Assembly: GCF_001654835.1 (NCBI RefSeq)
Contig: NZ_LXEP01000004.1
Coordinates: 62,001-126,000 of the forward strand
Length of the DNA stretch: 64,000 nucleotides
Direction: 5' to 3'
From: Buttiauxella gaviniae ATCC 51604
GTDB taxonomy: Bacteria > Pseudomonadota > Gammaproteobacteria > Enterobacterales > Enterobacteriaceae
The notes under the pieces are model-generated. The model had not been told where the DNA came from. It made no database searches and saw only the letters and a program-made list of their open reading frames with translations. The position numbers and the translations under genes are program-made. Positions 43,529 through 51,818 of the stretch are shown here, piece by piece (positions within the stretch are counted from its first letter, which is position 1; the number at the start of each line of letters is the position of its first letter).

Positions 43529-44407
43529 TTAATAACGGGCAATACGCTTTTTCAACGTGAGGTGACAAATCGTCAACAGCACGGTGAAGGCGAATAACAG
43601 GAACGACACCGCCGAAGCATAGCCGTAGTCAAATTGCTCAAATCCGAGTTTGTAGATATGGGTCATGATCATTTCAGTGGCGTTAGATGGCCCACCGCCG
43701 GTTGTGGCATACACTTCTGCAAACACACGGAACCCACGAATAAAGGAGAGCATCAACACTACTGAAATCGCCGGGATCATCCCGGGCAGCGTGACGTAAC
43801 GCAGACGGTTCCACCAGTTCGCGCCATCAACGTTTGAGGCGTCATATAAATCGCGGCTAATGCCTGCCAGGCCTGCGATAAAGATAACCATGTTGTACGG
43901 CACCGCTTTCCAAATATGCAGCAACATGATGACCCACAGAGCCTGGTCTGAACTTGCAAGAAATCCCTGGTCGGCAATACCAAACCAGCTCAGGATGTGG
44001 TTCATCACACCGTTCGGAGTTGGGTTAAACAAGATTCGCCACATTTCGGCGACGATAGCCGCACTGGTTACCGCGGGCAGGAAAATGGCGGTGCGGATAA
44101 AACGCAGATGACGAGCGGGCCCTTCAAGTAACATGGCGAGGAAAAATGCCAGTACCGCTCCAACCACCATGGTCACCACGACATAAAGGAAGGTATTGAA
44201 TACCGCCGCATGGAGTTCAATATCGGCAAAAGCGCGGGCAAAATTGGTAAATCCCACCCATTCGTCTGGTTGATTGAAGTTCACCTTGTAGAAACTCATC
44301 ACCAGGCCTTGCAGCATGGGAATAAATTTAAACCAAGTGAAGATGACCAGTGCCGGAGCAAGAAACATCCACGGCACCAGATTCCGTTTCTGGCGAGAAG
44401 TTAACAT
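43529..44407 (-). CDS. CUT1-type sugar ABC transporter permease (MalF-like)
   Basis: An inner-membrane protein of 292 residues with six helices. The EAA loop is DLYDASNVDGANWWNRLRYVTLPGM. It pairs with the downstream permease to form the channel. The start is either ATG at 44407, chosen here with AGAGTG upstream, or an in-frame GTG at 44419. There is a 130-base gap to the binding-protein gene, containing inverted sequence that may serve as a transcript-stabilising hairpin. Confidence 0.9.
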   Translation of the reverse strand: MLTSRQKRNLVPWMFLAPALVIFTWFKFIPMLQGLVMSFYKVNFNQPDEWVGFTNFARAFADIELHAAVFNTFLYVVVTMVVGAVLAFFLAMLLEGPARHLRFIRTAIFLPAVTSAAIVAEMWRILFNPTPNGVMNHILSWFGIADQGFLASSDQALWVIMLLHIWKAVPYNMVIFIAGLAGISRDLYDASNVDGANWWNRLRYVTLPGMIPAISVVLMLSFIRGFRVFAEVYATTGGGPSNATEMIMTHIYKLGFEQFDYGYASAVSFLLFAFTVLLTICHLTLKKRIARY

Positions 44408-44536
44408 CGTTATTTTCACTCTATAAAGATTCAGGCTGTGACTGAGTGTCAGGTGACGCTTCGCTTACCCGATCTACATTTCGGGGCATGCAGATGGATA
44501 AGCGTAAGAACCGTTCACCGAATTCAAAAATCAAAC

Positions 44537-45829
44537 TTATTTCGCCAGCACCTGCTGTTTATCAAGCTCGGCATTGACCTTCTCATTGGTCACTTTCAGT
44601 TCGGCTGCAATATCACCATTACAGTCAGCCAGAATACGGTTGAAGCCATCGGCGGTTATCTGACGAATTGGCGTCCAGTTAGGCACCTGCGGCACATAAC
44701 GCCCGTGTTCAGCGTAAAGTTTGGCGAAGGTTGCCCAACGTGCATCGTCATATACAGTCTGGATATCAACCTGTTTATTCACAGGTAAGCGCACCACCGG
44801 CATGTGTTTCGTGCCTTTGCCCATACCGATTTCTTGCCCTTCCTGGGAGATCATAAATTCGATGAACTTCCGCGCGGCTTCTTTATTCTTGCTACTTTTC
44901 ATCATGAAGACAGTGGTGCCTTCGGCAAGAGTCGCACTACTTTTCGGCCCTTCGAGGGTCACGACTTCAAACTTGTCTTTACCAGGATCTTTATCAAACA
45001 ATGCAATGTGATACGGGCCGGTGAAGAACATACCGGTCTGGCTTGAGCGGAATGATGGGATAATGTCTGCGGTTGTCGCGTTGATAGCACCAGGCTGAAC
45101 AACTTTGTCGCACAGCATTCCTCGCATAAATGCCATGGTTTCAGCGGCAGCTGGCTCATCAAGCGAGGCTTTGAATTTACCCTTGCCTGATTCGCGAATG
45201 AAATCACCACCTGCCTGCCATAAAAATGCGCTCATAAACCAGCTGGCGTAACCACGCGTGGTGGAACCCGGCAACAAAAAGCCGTAGGTATCGTTTTTAC
45301 CATTGCCGTCCGGGTCTTGTGTGGTAAAGGCTTTAGCCAGCTTTGCCACATCACTCCAGGTTTTGGGCTCAGGCATACCCAGTTTTTCACGCCAGTCTTT
45401 GCGAACAAACAGCGCAAAGGTTTGGGCAGAAGTGGGCACCCCATAGAATTTCCCATCGGTGTAGCGAGTACTTTCCCAGGCTGTAGGATAAATATTTTCG
45501 CCACCTGCAATGGATTTCGGATCTATTTCATCAGCTATTCCGAGTTGGATGAACTGACCAATGGCTACCGCATCATTGAAGATCAGATCGGGCAATGCGT
45601 TGCCTGCAGCGGCACGAGCAAGGCGCTGTTCAAAGTCTGTCGTAGCATTAAAATATTCGATTTTAATGCCTGTCTTCTTCTCAAAAGTTTCAGCCTCTTG
45701 CTTGTAAATATTTTTAGAATCATTGCTGGCACGGATCCAGACATTTAGTGTTTCAGCCGCAAATGTTTGCGAAGCACTAAAACCGAGGGCGGAGATCAGT
45801 AATACGGATTTTAATTTTGTGGAAAACAT
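44537..45829 (-). CDS. CUT1-type solute-binding protein
   Basis: A protein of 430 residues with signal peptide (MFSTKLKSVLLISALGFSASQTFA, then AETLNVWI). It is an SBP_bac_1 family periplasmic receptor for oligosaccharides. DPDGNGKNDTYG near residue 190 is an EF-hand-like calcium loop also seen in alginate- and pectate-oligomer-binding proteins such as AlgQ; this supports an anionic ligand but does not prove it. First gene of the ABC-lyase operon, transcribed away from the secreted-lyase operon. Confidence 0.9.
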   Translation of the reverse strand: MFSTKLKSVLLISALGFSASQTFAAETLNVWIRASNDSKNIYKQEAETFEKKTGIKIEYFNATTDFEQRLARAAAGNALPDLIFNDAVAIGQFIQLGIADEIDPKSIAGGENIYPTAWESTRYTDGKFYGVPTSAQTFALFVRKDWREKLGMPEPKTWSDVAKLAKAFTTQDPDGNGKNDTYGFLLPGSTTRGYASWFMSAFLWQAGGDFIRESGKGKFKASLDEPAAAETMAFMRGMLCDKVVQPGAINATTADIIPSFRSSQTGMFFTGPYHIALFDKDPGKDKFEVVTLEGPKSSATLAEGTTVFMMKSSKNKEAARKFIEFMISQEGQEIGMGKGTKHMPVVRLPVNKQVDIQTVYDDARWATFAKLYAEHGRYVPQVPNWTPIRQITADGFNRILADCNGDIAAELKVTNEKVNAELDKQQVLAK

Positions 45830-45985
45830 TTATATTCACGTCCTTATTTTAAGAGATTTGATTATTGAGGAAATGGAGTGAAGCAGATTATTTCAAGAAT
45901 GAAAAAAGGCTGCGGAGTAATTAAATAGAATGCATGAGGTAAAAACAACGGGGCGAAACAGAAATAGCGTTTCATAATGTAGAAG

Positions 45986-46001
45986 TGTGCTTCAGGTCAC
46001 G
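45986..46001. promoter_or_regulatory. CRP-like site near the ABC operon promoter
   Basis: TGTGC-TTCAGG-TCACG, two mismatches to the CRP core, about 160 bases before the binding-protein start. Just beside it GAAAC-N9-GTTTC (45955-45973) forms an imperfect operator-like inverted repeat. The surrounding 45830-46271 is AT-rich, with no gene seen. Confidence 0.45.
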
Positions 46002-46161
46002 CAGCAAAGTCAGTCAAAAACCTCAGTTAAAAACATAACCATTAAATTCAATGAATTACATAAATAAAAAATACTCGTAACATTTGAAAAATAATTTAAA
46101 ACCATTGATTTACGTGACTCCAGCCTCACTTTCTGAGGCTATTTACCCTTGAAAGCGTTAA

Positions 46162-46177
46162 TTTGATGTGAGTCACA
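46162..46177. promoter_or_regulatory. CRP-like site between the two uronide operons
   Basis: TTTGA-TGTGAG-TCACA, one mismatch to the CRP core; extended AT-rich flanks are typical. It could serve either divergent operon. Confidence 0.55.
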
Positions 46178-46271
46178 TAAAAATTCATTCTGTCTCTTAC
46201 ACTGCGCACTCGGCATCATAAATATTATTCCCAATCTTATATTTTACGAATTAACAGTGCCTCTATAGATA

Positions 46272-46398
46272 TATACCCAAAATAATTCAAGATGCAGGAA
46301 GGCGGCAAGAGAACGAGTCCCGATGAGCTTACTCAGGTAAGTGATTCGGGTGAGTAAACGTAGCCAACGCACATGCAACTTGAAGTATGACGGGTATA
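46272..46398. repeat. ERIC element, 127 bp
   Basis: Begins TATACCC and ends GGGTATA, exactly 127 bp, the standard ERIC (IRU) length. The centre carries the diagnostic pairing GAGCTTAC ... GTAAGTGATTCGGGTGAGT found in ERIC primers. It lies 38 bases before the secreted-lyase gene, so it falls in its promoter or leader. The copy at 51259 is in inverse orientation. Confidence 0.88.
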
Positions 46399-46436
46399 AA
46401 TAACCAGATATTATTCCATTGGTGGACGGAGAAAAT

Positions 46437-47675
46437 ATGCGCCCGATGAAACCCATTTTATTGTCTTGCTTGTCATTACTTTCGTTAGCGGTTGCTAGCG
46501 TATTAACAGCATCGCCACTGTACGCCGCTGATGCACATCCATTGCAAATCAAACTTGATGATTTACGTTACAGCCAACAACAGCTTGCGGCGAGAAACCC
46601 TGAGTTTCTTGGCGCATATGAAAAGCTCATTGCCGGGGCTGACAAAGCGCTGGGCAAACCACTCTACTCGGTTATGGATAAGACTCTGACAGCCGCAAGT
46701 GGTGACAAACATGATTACTACAGCTTCCCTCCATACTGGTGGCCCGATCCGAACAAAAAAGATGGTCTGCCTTATATTCGTAAGGATGGTCAAACCAACC
46801 CGGATGCCAACAGCGACGCCACGGACAAAAAGCGCCTGGTGAATATGAGCAATGACGTTTGGACACTGTCGCTTGCATGGCAATTTACCCAAAAGCCAGC
46901 CTATGCCGAAAAAGCACGTGACCAGTTACTGAACTGGTTCGTTAATCCTGATACGCGCATGAATCCTAACCTACAACACGCTCAGGCAATCCCAGGGATT
47001 AATGACGGACGTGGAATTGGACTCATCGACAGCCGCACATTGGTGGAAGTCATCGATGCCGTGGAGTTACTACGCCCGGCTAACGTGATTAGTGATGATG
47101 AGTATCAAAAAATTAAACAATGGTATGGCGATTTCTACCACTGGATGACAACCAGCCAAAATGGTTTTGAAGAAGATAATTGGCACAACAACCACGGCAC
47201 TTACTTTGATTTGCAGGCAGCGTCTTTTGCACTGTTTAGTGGCGATCTCGCTGCGGCTAAAAAGCGTCTGCAAATCACCCAACTGCGTCGTATTCCCGCT
47301 CATTTCGACAGAGATGGCCGCCAGATGGCAGAAATTGAGCGTACTCGTCCTTGGCATTACAGCAATTTCCACCTGGAAGCCTACAACAAACTTGGCCGCC
47401 TGGGAGAAATCGCGCAAGTGGATGTCTGGAACTTCACCCTTGATGACCGAAGCCTGCGTAAAGGTTACGCCTATGTCGCCAACTATGTTCACAGCAATGA
47501 GCCATGGCCGTGGAAAGATATCGACAAAATGGATGATGAAAAAGCGTTAGTGAACATGGTCAGTGCGGCTCGTGCATGGCCAGATGACAGCGCCTTTGCC
47601 GAAAAAGCACAATGGCTAATGGCAAAATATCCTGATGATATCTCCCATCTTATTACCCCATTAAAACAACACTGA
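46437..47675 (+). CDS. Secreted alginate-lyase-family (PF05426) polysaccharide lyase
   Basis: A protein of 412 residues with a signal peptide (cleavage after ASPLYA, about residue 30), so periplasmic or exported. It shares the catalytic blocks of the cytosolic paralogue: SGDKHDYYSFPPYWWP, GLPYIRKDGQTNP, RMNPNLQHAQAIPGI, WHNNHGTYFD and ERTRPWHYSNFHLEA. This is the alginate lyase superfamily with PL5 and PL38 members. The likely role is to fragment a polyuronide before import by the ABC transporter. I chose the ATG at 46437 because GGAG lies 5-8 bases before it and it leads directly into the signal peptide; in-frame TTG and GTG codons lie upstream. The next gene starts 20 bases downstream. Confidence 0.85.
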   Translation: MRPMKPILLSCLSLLSLAVASVLTASPLYAADAHPLQIKLDDLRYSQQQLAARNPEFLGAYEKLIAGADKALGKPLYSVMDKTLTAASGDKHDYYSFPPYWWPDPNKKDGLPYIRKDGQTNPDANSDATDKKRLVNMSNDVWTLSLAWQFTQKPAYAEKARDQLLNWFVNPDTRMNPNLQHAQAIPGINDGRGIGLIDSRTLVEVIDAVELLRPANVISDDEYQKIKQWYGDFYHWMTTSQNGFEEDNWHNNHGTYFDLQAASFALFSGDLAAAKKRLQITQLRRIPAHFDRDGRQMAEIERTRPWHYSNFHLEAYNKLGRLGEIAQVDVWNFTLDDRSLRKGYAYVANYVHSNEPWPWKDIDKMDDEKALVNMVSAARAWPDDSAFAEKAQWLMAKYPDDISHLITPLKQH

Positions 47676-47695
47676 AAGAGAGTAAGGATCGAGCG

Positions 47696-49714
47696 ATGAA
47701 GCAGTTCACCACGCAACAACTTATTCTCCTTCGCCAACGCATGACCCAGCAGCCTGAAATAGTGGCGCAGTTGATTGCCGAAAATACCGTGGTGCTTAAC
47801 AACCCGGTCAAAGTGCCGGAAACCGCACGGGCAACCTGGAACCTCTACTATTTCTGCCCGGATCACGGAGTCAGACTGAAGTGGGATCGTCACACCCCAA
47901 CCTCCCATTGCTGCCCGGTTGATGGGCAGTCGTTTAGCGGAGAACCCTATGACGGAGCCTGGTGGCGCGAGCTAAATGGGCTGAATGCCAAAGCCTGCCA
48001 CCAGCTTGGCTTGCTGTGGCAACTCACAGGTGAACAAGGTTATCTGGATAAGGTCCGCGAACTATTAATGCGCTATGCCGAGTTTTACCCGGGCTACGAA
48101 ATCCACGGTGGTATCCCTTACAACGGCCCCGGAAAAATGAACGCACAGACGCTGTGCGAAGCCAATTGTATGCTGGATTTCACCCTCGGCTATGATTGCA
48201 TCGCTGAAGCTTTGTCCGCGCAGCAGCGTGAATACATTACTAGCCGTTTATTACGCGAAGGTGCGCAATTCCTAATGGCCCATCGCACTGCCCAATTGCA
48301 TAACCATGAGGTAAAAATCGGCTGTGCCATAGGGGTTCTCGGCTTTGTTCTCGAAGATGAGGCCTTGCTGGAATTTGCGGTAAATCAGCCTTACGGGCTG
48401 CGCTATCAACTTGAACATGGTCTGTTTGAAGAGGGACTGTGGTTTGAAGGGTCCATTCATTATCACTTCTACGCACTACAAGGATTCCTGGCATTCGAAA
48501 AGTTGGCTATTGGTTCGCGCTGGAGCTTGCTTGATGAGCCTTTCTATAAAAAAATGCTCAGCTTCCCTCTTGCGCTGCTGATGCCCGATGGCACCTTTCC
48601 ACGTATCAATGATTGTATCTATGGCCAGGAAAAGCTCGATCATAGCCATCTGTATGAGTTTGCGTGGTATTACTACCAGGATGAGCGATACGCCGCGGCG
48701 CTTAAGGCTATTCGCCAGCAGTATCCAATGCCCCATTTTGATACCTTTGTTTACGACTCGCCACTGCCAGAGAAACTGCCGGAACTGATTCCTGAGTGTC
48801 ACCTACACGCTCCAAATTGCGGCCTGACTATCTGGCGCAACTCGCAAAAAAAACGCGCATTACTGATAAAACACACGCCATTCGGCGGTGAACATGACCA
48901 CTATGACCGCCTGAATATCCTGCTTTTTAATGGTGGGAAAGAGATCCTCCCCGATCTGGGCACCACCGGTTACGGCGCGCCCATGCATTATGCGTATTAC
49001 AAAAATAGCGCCACCCACAATACGATCACGGTAAATCAAACCAACCAACCGCCTGCTGTGCCTGTGGTGCATCATTATCACGAAAGTGATGCATTTTGCT
49101 GGCTGGATACTGGAGTAGACTGGCGGCAAATTCCCCCGGATCTCGATAGCCATACGCGTGTGCAGTGGGATAGCGAAGCCTGGCGCGATGTGCGTTTTCG
49201 CCGTCGTTTACTGTGGCTGGATAACGCGATTATTGATATCAGCACTGTGCAAAACCCGCACAGCCAACAAATTGACTGGACGTTGCATCTTCTGGGTAAA
49301 GCGCTGGATAGCGAGGGAGAATGTGTGCAATTTAGCTCTCAAGGCCCTCTGGTGATTATGAAGCATGCCCGTTGCGTACAGTTAACCAATAGTCAGCCAC
49401 GTCACTTCGCCACCCCTCATAATGGACAAGCGTTATGGCTGTACGGTCATGCTGAGTTATGGCAAGGAAATGCTCCTGATAACCCGGCGGTTCAAGATCT
49501 GAGCTATCTGGTTCTACGTAGCAAAGAACAAACCTCTCAGTTCATTTGCGTCTGGGATTTTGACCATCAACAACCGATCACCGATATGCACGTCACGCCG
49601 GATTCTAACGGTATGACAATCCAACTCAGACGTGGAGAAAGAACCTTACTAGTTGATATTTGTGAAGAATATGCAGTACTCCCACAACTTAAAACCTCAC
49701 ATATTCCCTTTTAA
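47696..49714 (+). CDS. Heparinase II/III-like lyase, cytosolic
   Basis: A protein of 672 residues without signal peptide. An (alpha/alpha) toroid N-terminal half (LHNHEVKIGCAIGVLGF, EGSIHYHFYALQGF) is followed by the heparinase II/III beta-sandwich (GGEHDHYDRLNILLFNGG, LPDLGTTGYGAP, NSATHNTITVNQ). Conserved His, Tyr and Arg residues in these blocks fit the PL12/15/17/21 group, which contains exo-acting oligoalginate and heparinoid lyases. Together with its operon partner it suggests complete depolymerisation of a uronic-acid polymer. The N-terminal 100 residues contain CPDHG and CCPVDG, a possible zinc-type Cys cluster unusual for this family. AAGGAT precedes the ATG. Confidence 0.82.
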   Translation: MKQFTTQQLILLRQRMTQQPEIVAQLIAENTVVLNNPVKVPETARATWNLYYFCPDHGVRLKWDRHTPTSHCCPVDGQSFSGEPYDGAWWRELNGLNAKACHQLGLLWQLTGEQGYLDKVRELLMRYAEFYPGYEIHGGIPYNGPGKMNAQTLCEANCMLDFTLGYDCIAEALSAQQREYITSRLLREGAQFLMAHRTAQLHNHEVKIGCAIGVLGFVLEDEALLEFAVNQPYGLRYQLEHGLFEEGLWFEGSIHYHFYALQGFLAFEKLAIGSRWSLLDEPFYKKMLSFPLALLMPDGTFPRINDCIYGQEKLDHSHLYEFAWYYYQDERYAAALKAIRQQYPMPHFDTFVYDSPLPEKLPELIPECHLHAPNCGLTIWRNSQKKRALLIKHTPFGGEHDHYDRLNILLFNGGKEILPDLGTTGYGAPMHYAYYKNSATHNTITVNQTNQPPAVPVVHHYHESDAFCWLDTGVDWRQIPPDLDSHTRVQWDSEAWRDVRFRRRLLWLDNAIIDISTVQNPHSQQIDWTLHLLGKALDSEGECVQFSSQGPLVIMKHARCVQLTNSQPRHFATPHNGQALWLYGHAELWQGNAPDNPAVQDLSYLVLRSKEQTSQFICVWDFDHQQPITDMHVTPDSNGMTIQLRRGERTLLVDICEEYAVLPQLKTSHIPF

Positions 49715-49720
49715 ATTGCT

Positions 49721-49740
49721 GGGCGGATGCTTCTCCGCCC
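49721..49740. terminator. Stem-loop after the heparinase-like gene
   Basis: GGGCGGA, 6-base loop, TCCGCCC, eight bases after the stop. It resembles a shortened REP palindrome. No T-run, so read-through into the transporter gene is possible. Confidence 0.5.
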
Positions 49741-49810
49741 AACTCAATTAAACGCTTAATTTGCCAGGTTGGCATAGATACCGTCCATTAAATTGTTGAT
49801 TTTTTGTTAT

Positions 49811-49831
49811 AATCAATTGTTTTAATTGATT
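49811..49831. promoter_or_regulatory. Palindromic operator-like site before the Dcu-type gene
   Basis: AATCAATT-GTTTT-AATTGATT is a perfect 8-bp inverted repeat about 85 bases before the start codon, with TATAAT overlapping its left edge (49807-49812). It suggests a separate regulated promoter for the transporter gene. The regulator is unknown. Confidence 0.4.
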
Positions 49832-49913
49832 TTTAACAAATCCGATCTGCGTCTCAATGGTAATCCTTACAATCTGTAATGCTTTATACGATTGAATTTT
49901 AAAAGGGATTGTC

Positions 49914-51257
49914 ATGATTACTATTGAATTTATTGTCATTATTTTATGCCTGCTGGTCGGGACTCGCTTTGGCGGGATGGGGCTTGGTTTAATCAGTGGA
50001 ATTGGGTTGTTTATCCTGACTTTCATTTTTGGCCTTGAACCAGGAAAGCCGCCCGTTGATGTAATGCTCACCATTCTTGCCGTAATCGGTTGTGCAGCTA
50101 CATTGCAAACCGCGGGCGGCCTGAATGTCATGATGCAGTTTGCTGAACGCCTACTGCGTAAACACCCGCAACACATCACACTGCTTGCTCCTTTCACTAC
50201 CTGGATGCTGACGTTCCTGTGTGGAACCGGGCATGTGGTCTACACCATGTTCCCGATTATCGCCGATATTGCGCTAAAAAAAGGGATTCGCCCGGAGCGC
50301 CCAATGGCGGTGGCATCTATTGCTTCGCAGATGGCGATTACCGCATCGCCTGTCTCCGTCGCCGTAGTTTCCCTAATCTCAATTCTGGCCGCTAACCATG
50401 GCATTGGTCATGCCTGGGGCATTCTCGATATTCTCTGTGTTTCCGTTCCCGCATCGTTATTTGGCGTGTTAATTGCTGCACTGTGGAGTTTGCGTCGCGG
50501 TAAAGATTTGCAGGACGATAAAGAGTTTCAGGAGAAGCTCAAAGACCCAAAACAGCGTGAATTTATTTACGGCAGCAGCGAAACGCTGATGGACCAGGTG
50601 TTCCCAAAACAAGCCTACTGGTCAACCTGGATTTTCTTTGCTGGGATCCTGGTGGTGGTCTTATTGGGCGCTATTCCGACACTGCGTCCAGCGTTTGAAA
50701 TTAAAGGCGCGTTAAAACCGCTATCAATGAATCTGGTTATCCAGATGATGATGCTGATTGCGGGTGCCGTAATGTTGATAGTCTGCAAAGTAAATGCATC
50801 CGCTATCTCTAATGGTGCGGTATTTAAAGCCGGGATGGTGGCGATTTTCTCGGTGTTTGGTGTCGCCTGGATGAGTGATACCTTCTTTCAAGCACACCTT
50901 GAAGAGCTGAAAATAGCACTGGAAGGCGTGGTGAAAAGCCACCCGTGGACTTATGCCATCGTGCTGTTTTTGGTTTCTAAACTGGTAAATAGCCAGGCGG
51001 CTGCGTTAACAGCTGTGGCACCGATGGGATTGATGCTGGGTGTTGAGCCGAAAATGCTGATTGCCTTCTTCCCGGCATCTTACGGCTACTTTGTCCTACC
51101 TACCTATCCGAGTGATCTGGCATGTATTGGCTTTGACCGCTCGGGCACCACGAAGATTGGTAAATTCATCATCAACCATAGCTTCATTTTACCAGGGTTG
51201 ATTGGCGTGAGCTGTGCTTGTGCGGCGAGTTACTTGCTGGTGATGACGTTCTTCTAA
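49914..51257 (+). CDS. Dcu-family (DcuA/DcuB) dicarboxylate transporter-like protein
   Basis: An inner-membrane protein of 447 residues with the DcuA/DcuB signature (GGLNVMMQFAERLLRKHPQHITLLAPFTTWMLTFLCGTGHVVYTMFPIIADIA and SIASQMAITASPVSVAVVSL; here cited in parts: GTGHVVYT, ASQMAITASPVSVA). DcuA/B exchange fumarate, aspartate and succinate in anaerobic E. coli. Here it is the third gene of a lyase cluster and may export or import an organic acid made from uronates; this is inference. AAGGGATT precedes the ATG. The ERIC repeat starts one base after its stop codon, and the last half of the protein is standard for the family (PTYPSDLACIGFDRSGTT). Confidence 0.85.
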   Translation: MITIEFIVIILCLLVGTRFGGMGLGLISGIGLFILTFIFGLEPGKPPVDVMLTILAVIGCAATLQTAGGLNVMMQFAERLLRKHPQHITLLAPFTTWMLTFLCGTGHVVYTMFPIIADIALKKGIRPERPMAVASIASQMAITASPVSVAVVSLISILAANHGIGHAWGILDILCVSVPASLFGVLIAALWSLRRGKDLQDDKEFQEKLKDPKQREFIYGSSETLMDQVFPKQAYWSTWIFFAGILVVVLLGAIPTLRPAFEIKGALKPLSMNLVIQMMMLIAGAVMLIVCKVNASAISNGAVFKAGMVAIFSVFGVAWMSDTFFQAHLEELKIALEGVVKSHPWTYAIVLFLVSKLVNSQAAALTAVAPMGLMLGVEPKMLIAFFPASYGYFVLPTYPSDLACIGFDRSGTTKIGKFIINHSFILPGLIGVSCACAASYLLVMTFF

Positions 51258-51258
51258 A

Positions 51259-51384
51259 AATACCCGTCATACTTCAAGTTGCCTCTTTGTTGGCTGCATT
51301 CACTCACCCGAATCACTTACTTTAGTAAGCTCATCGGGATTTGTTCTCTTGCCGCCGCTATGCAACTTGAATTATTAGGGTATT
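51259..51384. repeat. ERIC element, about 126 bp, inverted relative to the first
   Basis: Begins AATACCCGTCATACTTCAAG and ends GGGTATT, the reverse orientation of the copy at 46272. The central part CACCCGAATCACTTAC...GTAAGCTCATCGGG is conserved. It directly follows the Dcu-type gene and precedes yecJ (convergent), where its hairpin could act at both mRNA ends. Confidence 0.88.
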
Positions 51385-51396
51385 TAACGGATGAAA

Positions 51397-51648
51397 TTAA
51401 TGCGCTTCGTTCTGGGGTGTAAACTTCAACTCAATCAAGCTAATCGCTTTCTGAATTGCGCGGCGGGTCACCGGATCTGCCGCTGCCGGATGAGTGGCGA
51501 AATCAATGGTCTTTAATTGATTAGCCATTTTTTCGCGCACTTCTACCGGTGCAATCACATCAATTACATCCAGAATTTGCTTAATCACCAGCTGGCATGC
51601 CACCACATCGGAAACCAGTTCCTGGTCGGCAGATAATTGTTCAGACAT
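51397..51648 (-). CDS. yecJ: DUF2766 family protein YecJ
   Basis: A small cytosolic protein of 83 residues with Met-Ser-Glu-Gln N-terminus, helical throughout ([25 protein letters not shown]), matching the enteric DUF2766 family. Function unknown. Two ATG codons are adjacent; the second has AGGAG at a normal distance and is chosen. In E. coli yecJ also lies between ftnB and azuC. Confidence 0.85.
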   Translation of the reverse strand: MSEQLSADQELVSDVVACQLVIKQILDVIDVIAPVEVREKMANQLKTIDFATHPAAADPVTRRAIQKAISLIELKFTPQNEAH

Positions 51649-51818
51649 CATTTCTCTCCTGTTTCACAATGGGCGACATAGTACATTTCTGCACGCTGAA
51701 ACGGTATCGGTAATCGACATTCCATTACTTTATTCGCGCAGCGAATTTTGTGGCTTTTACAACAGTATTTTTATGGTCACACGATTAGAATGCTGCCAAT
51801 AAACATAAGGGCAGAACA

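Noticed and set aside
45955-45973. GAAAC...GTTTC inverted repeat as a KdgR box
   Set aside because: Arms resemble KdgR half-sites but the spacer is 9 bases instead of the 3 or so expected; I leave it as an unspecified inverted repeat.
49748-50197. A 149-residue minus-strand frame over the start of the Dcu-type gene
   Set aside because: It overlaps the highly conserved N-terminal membrane region of the transporter and has no family resemblance.
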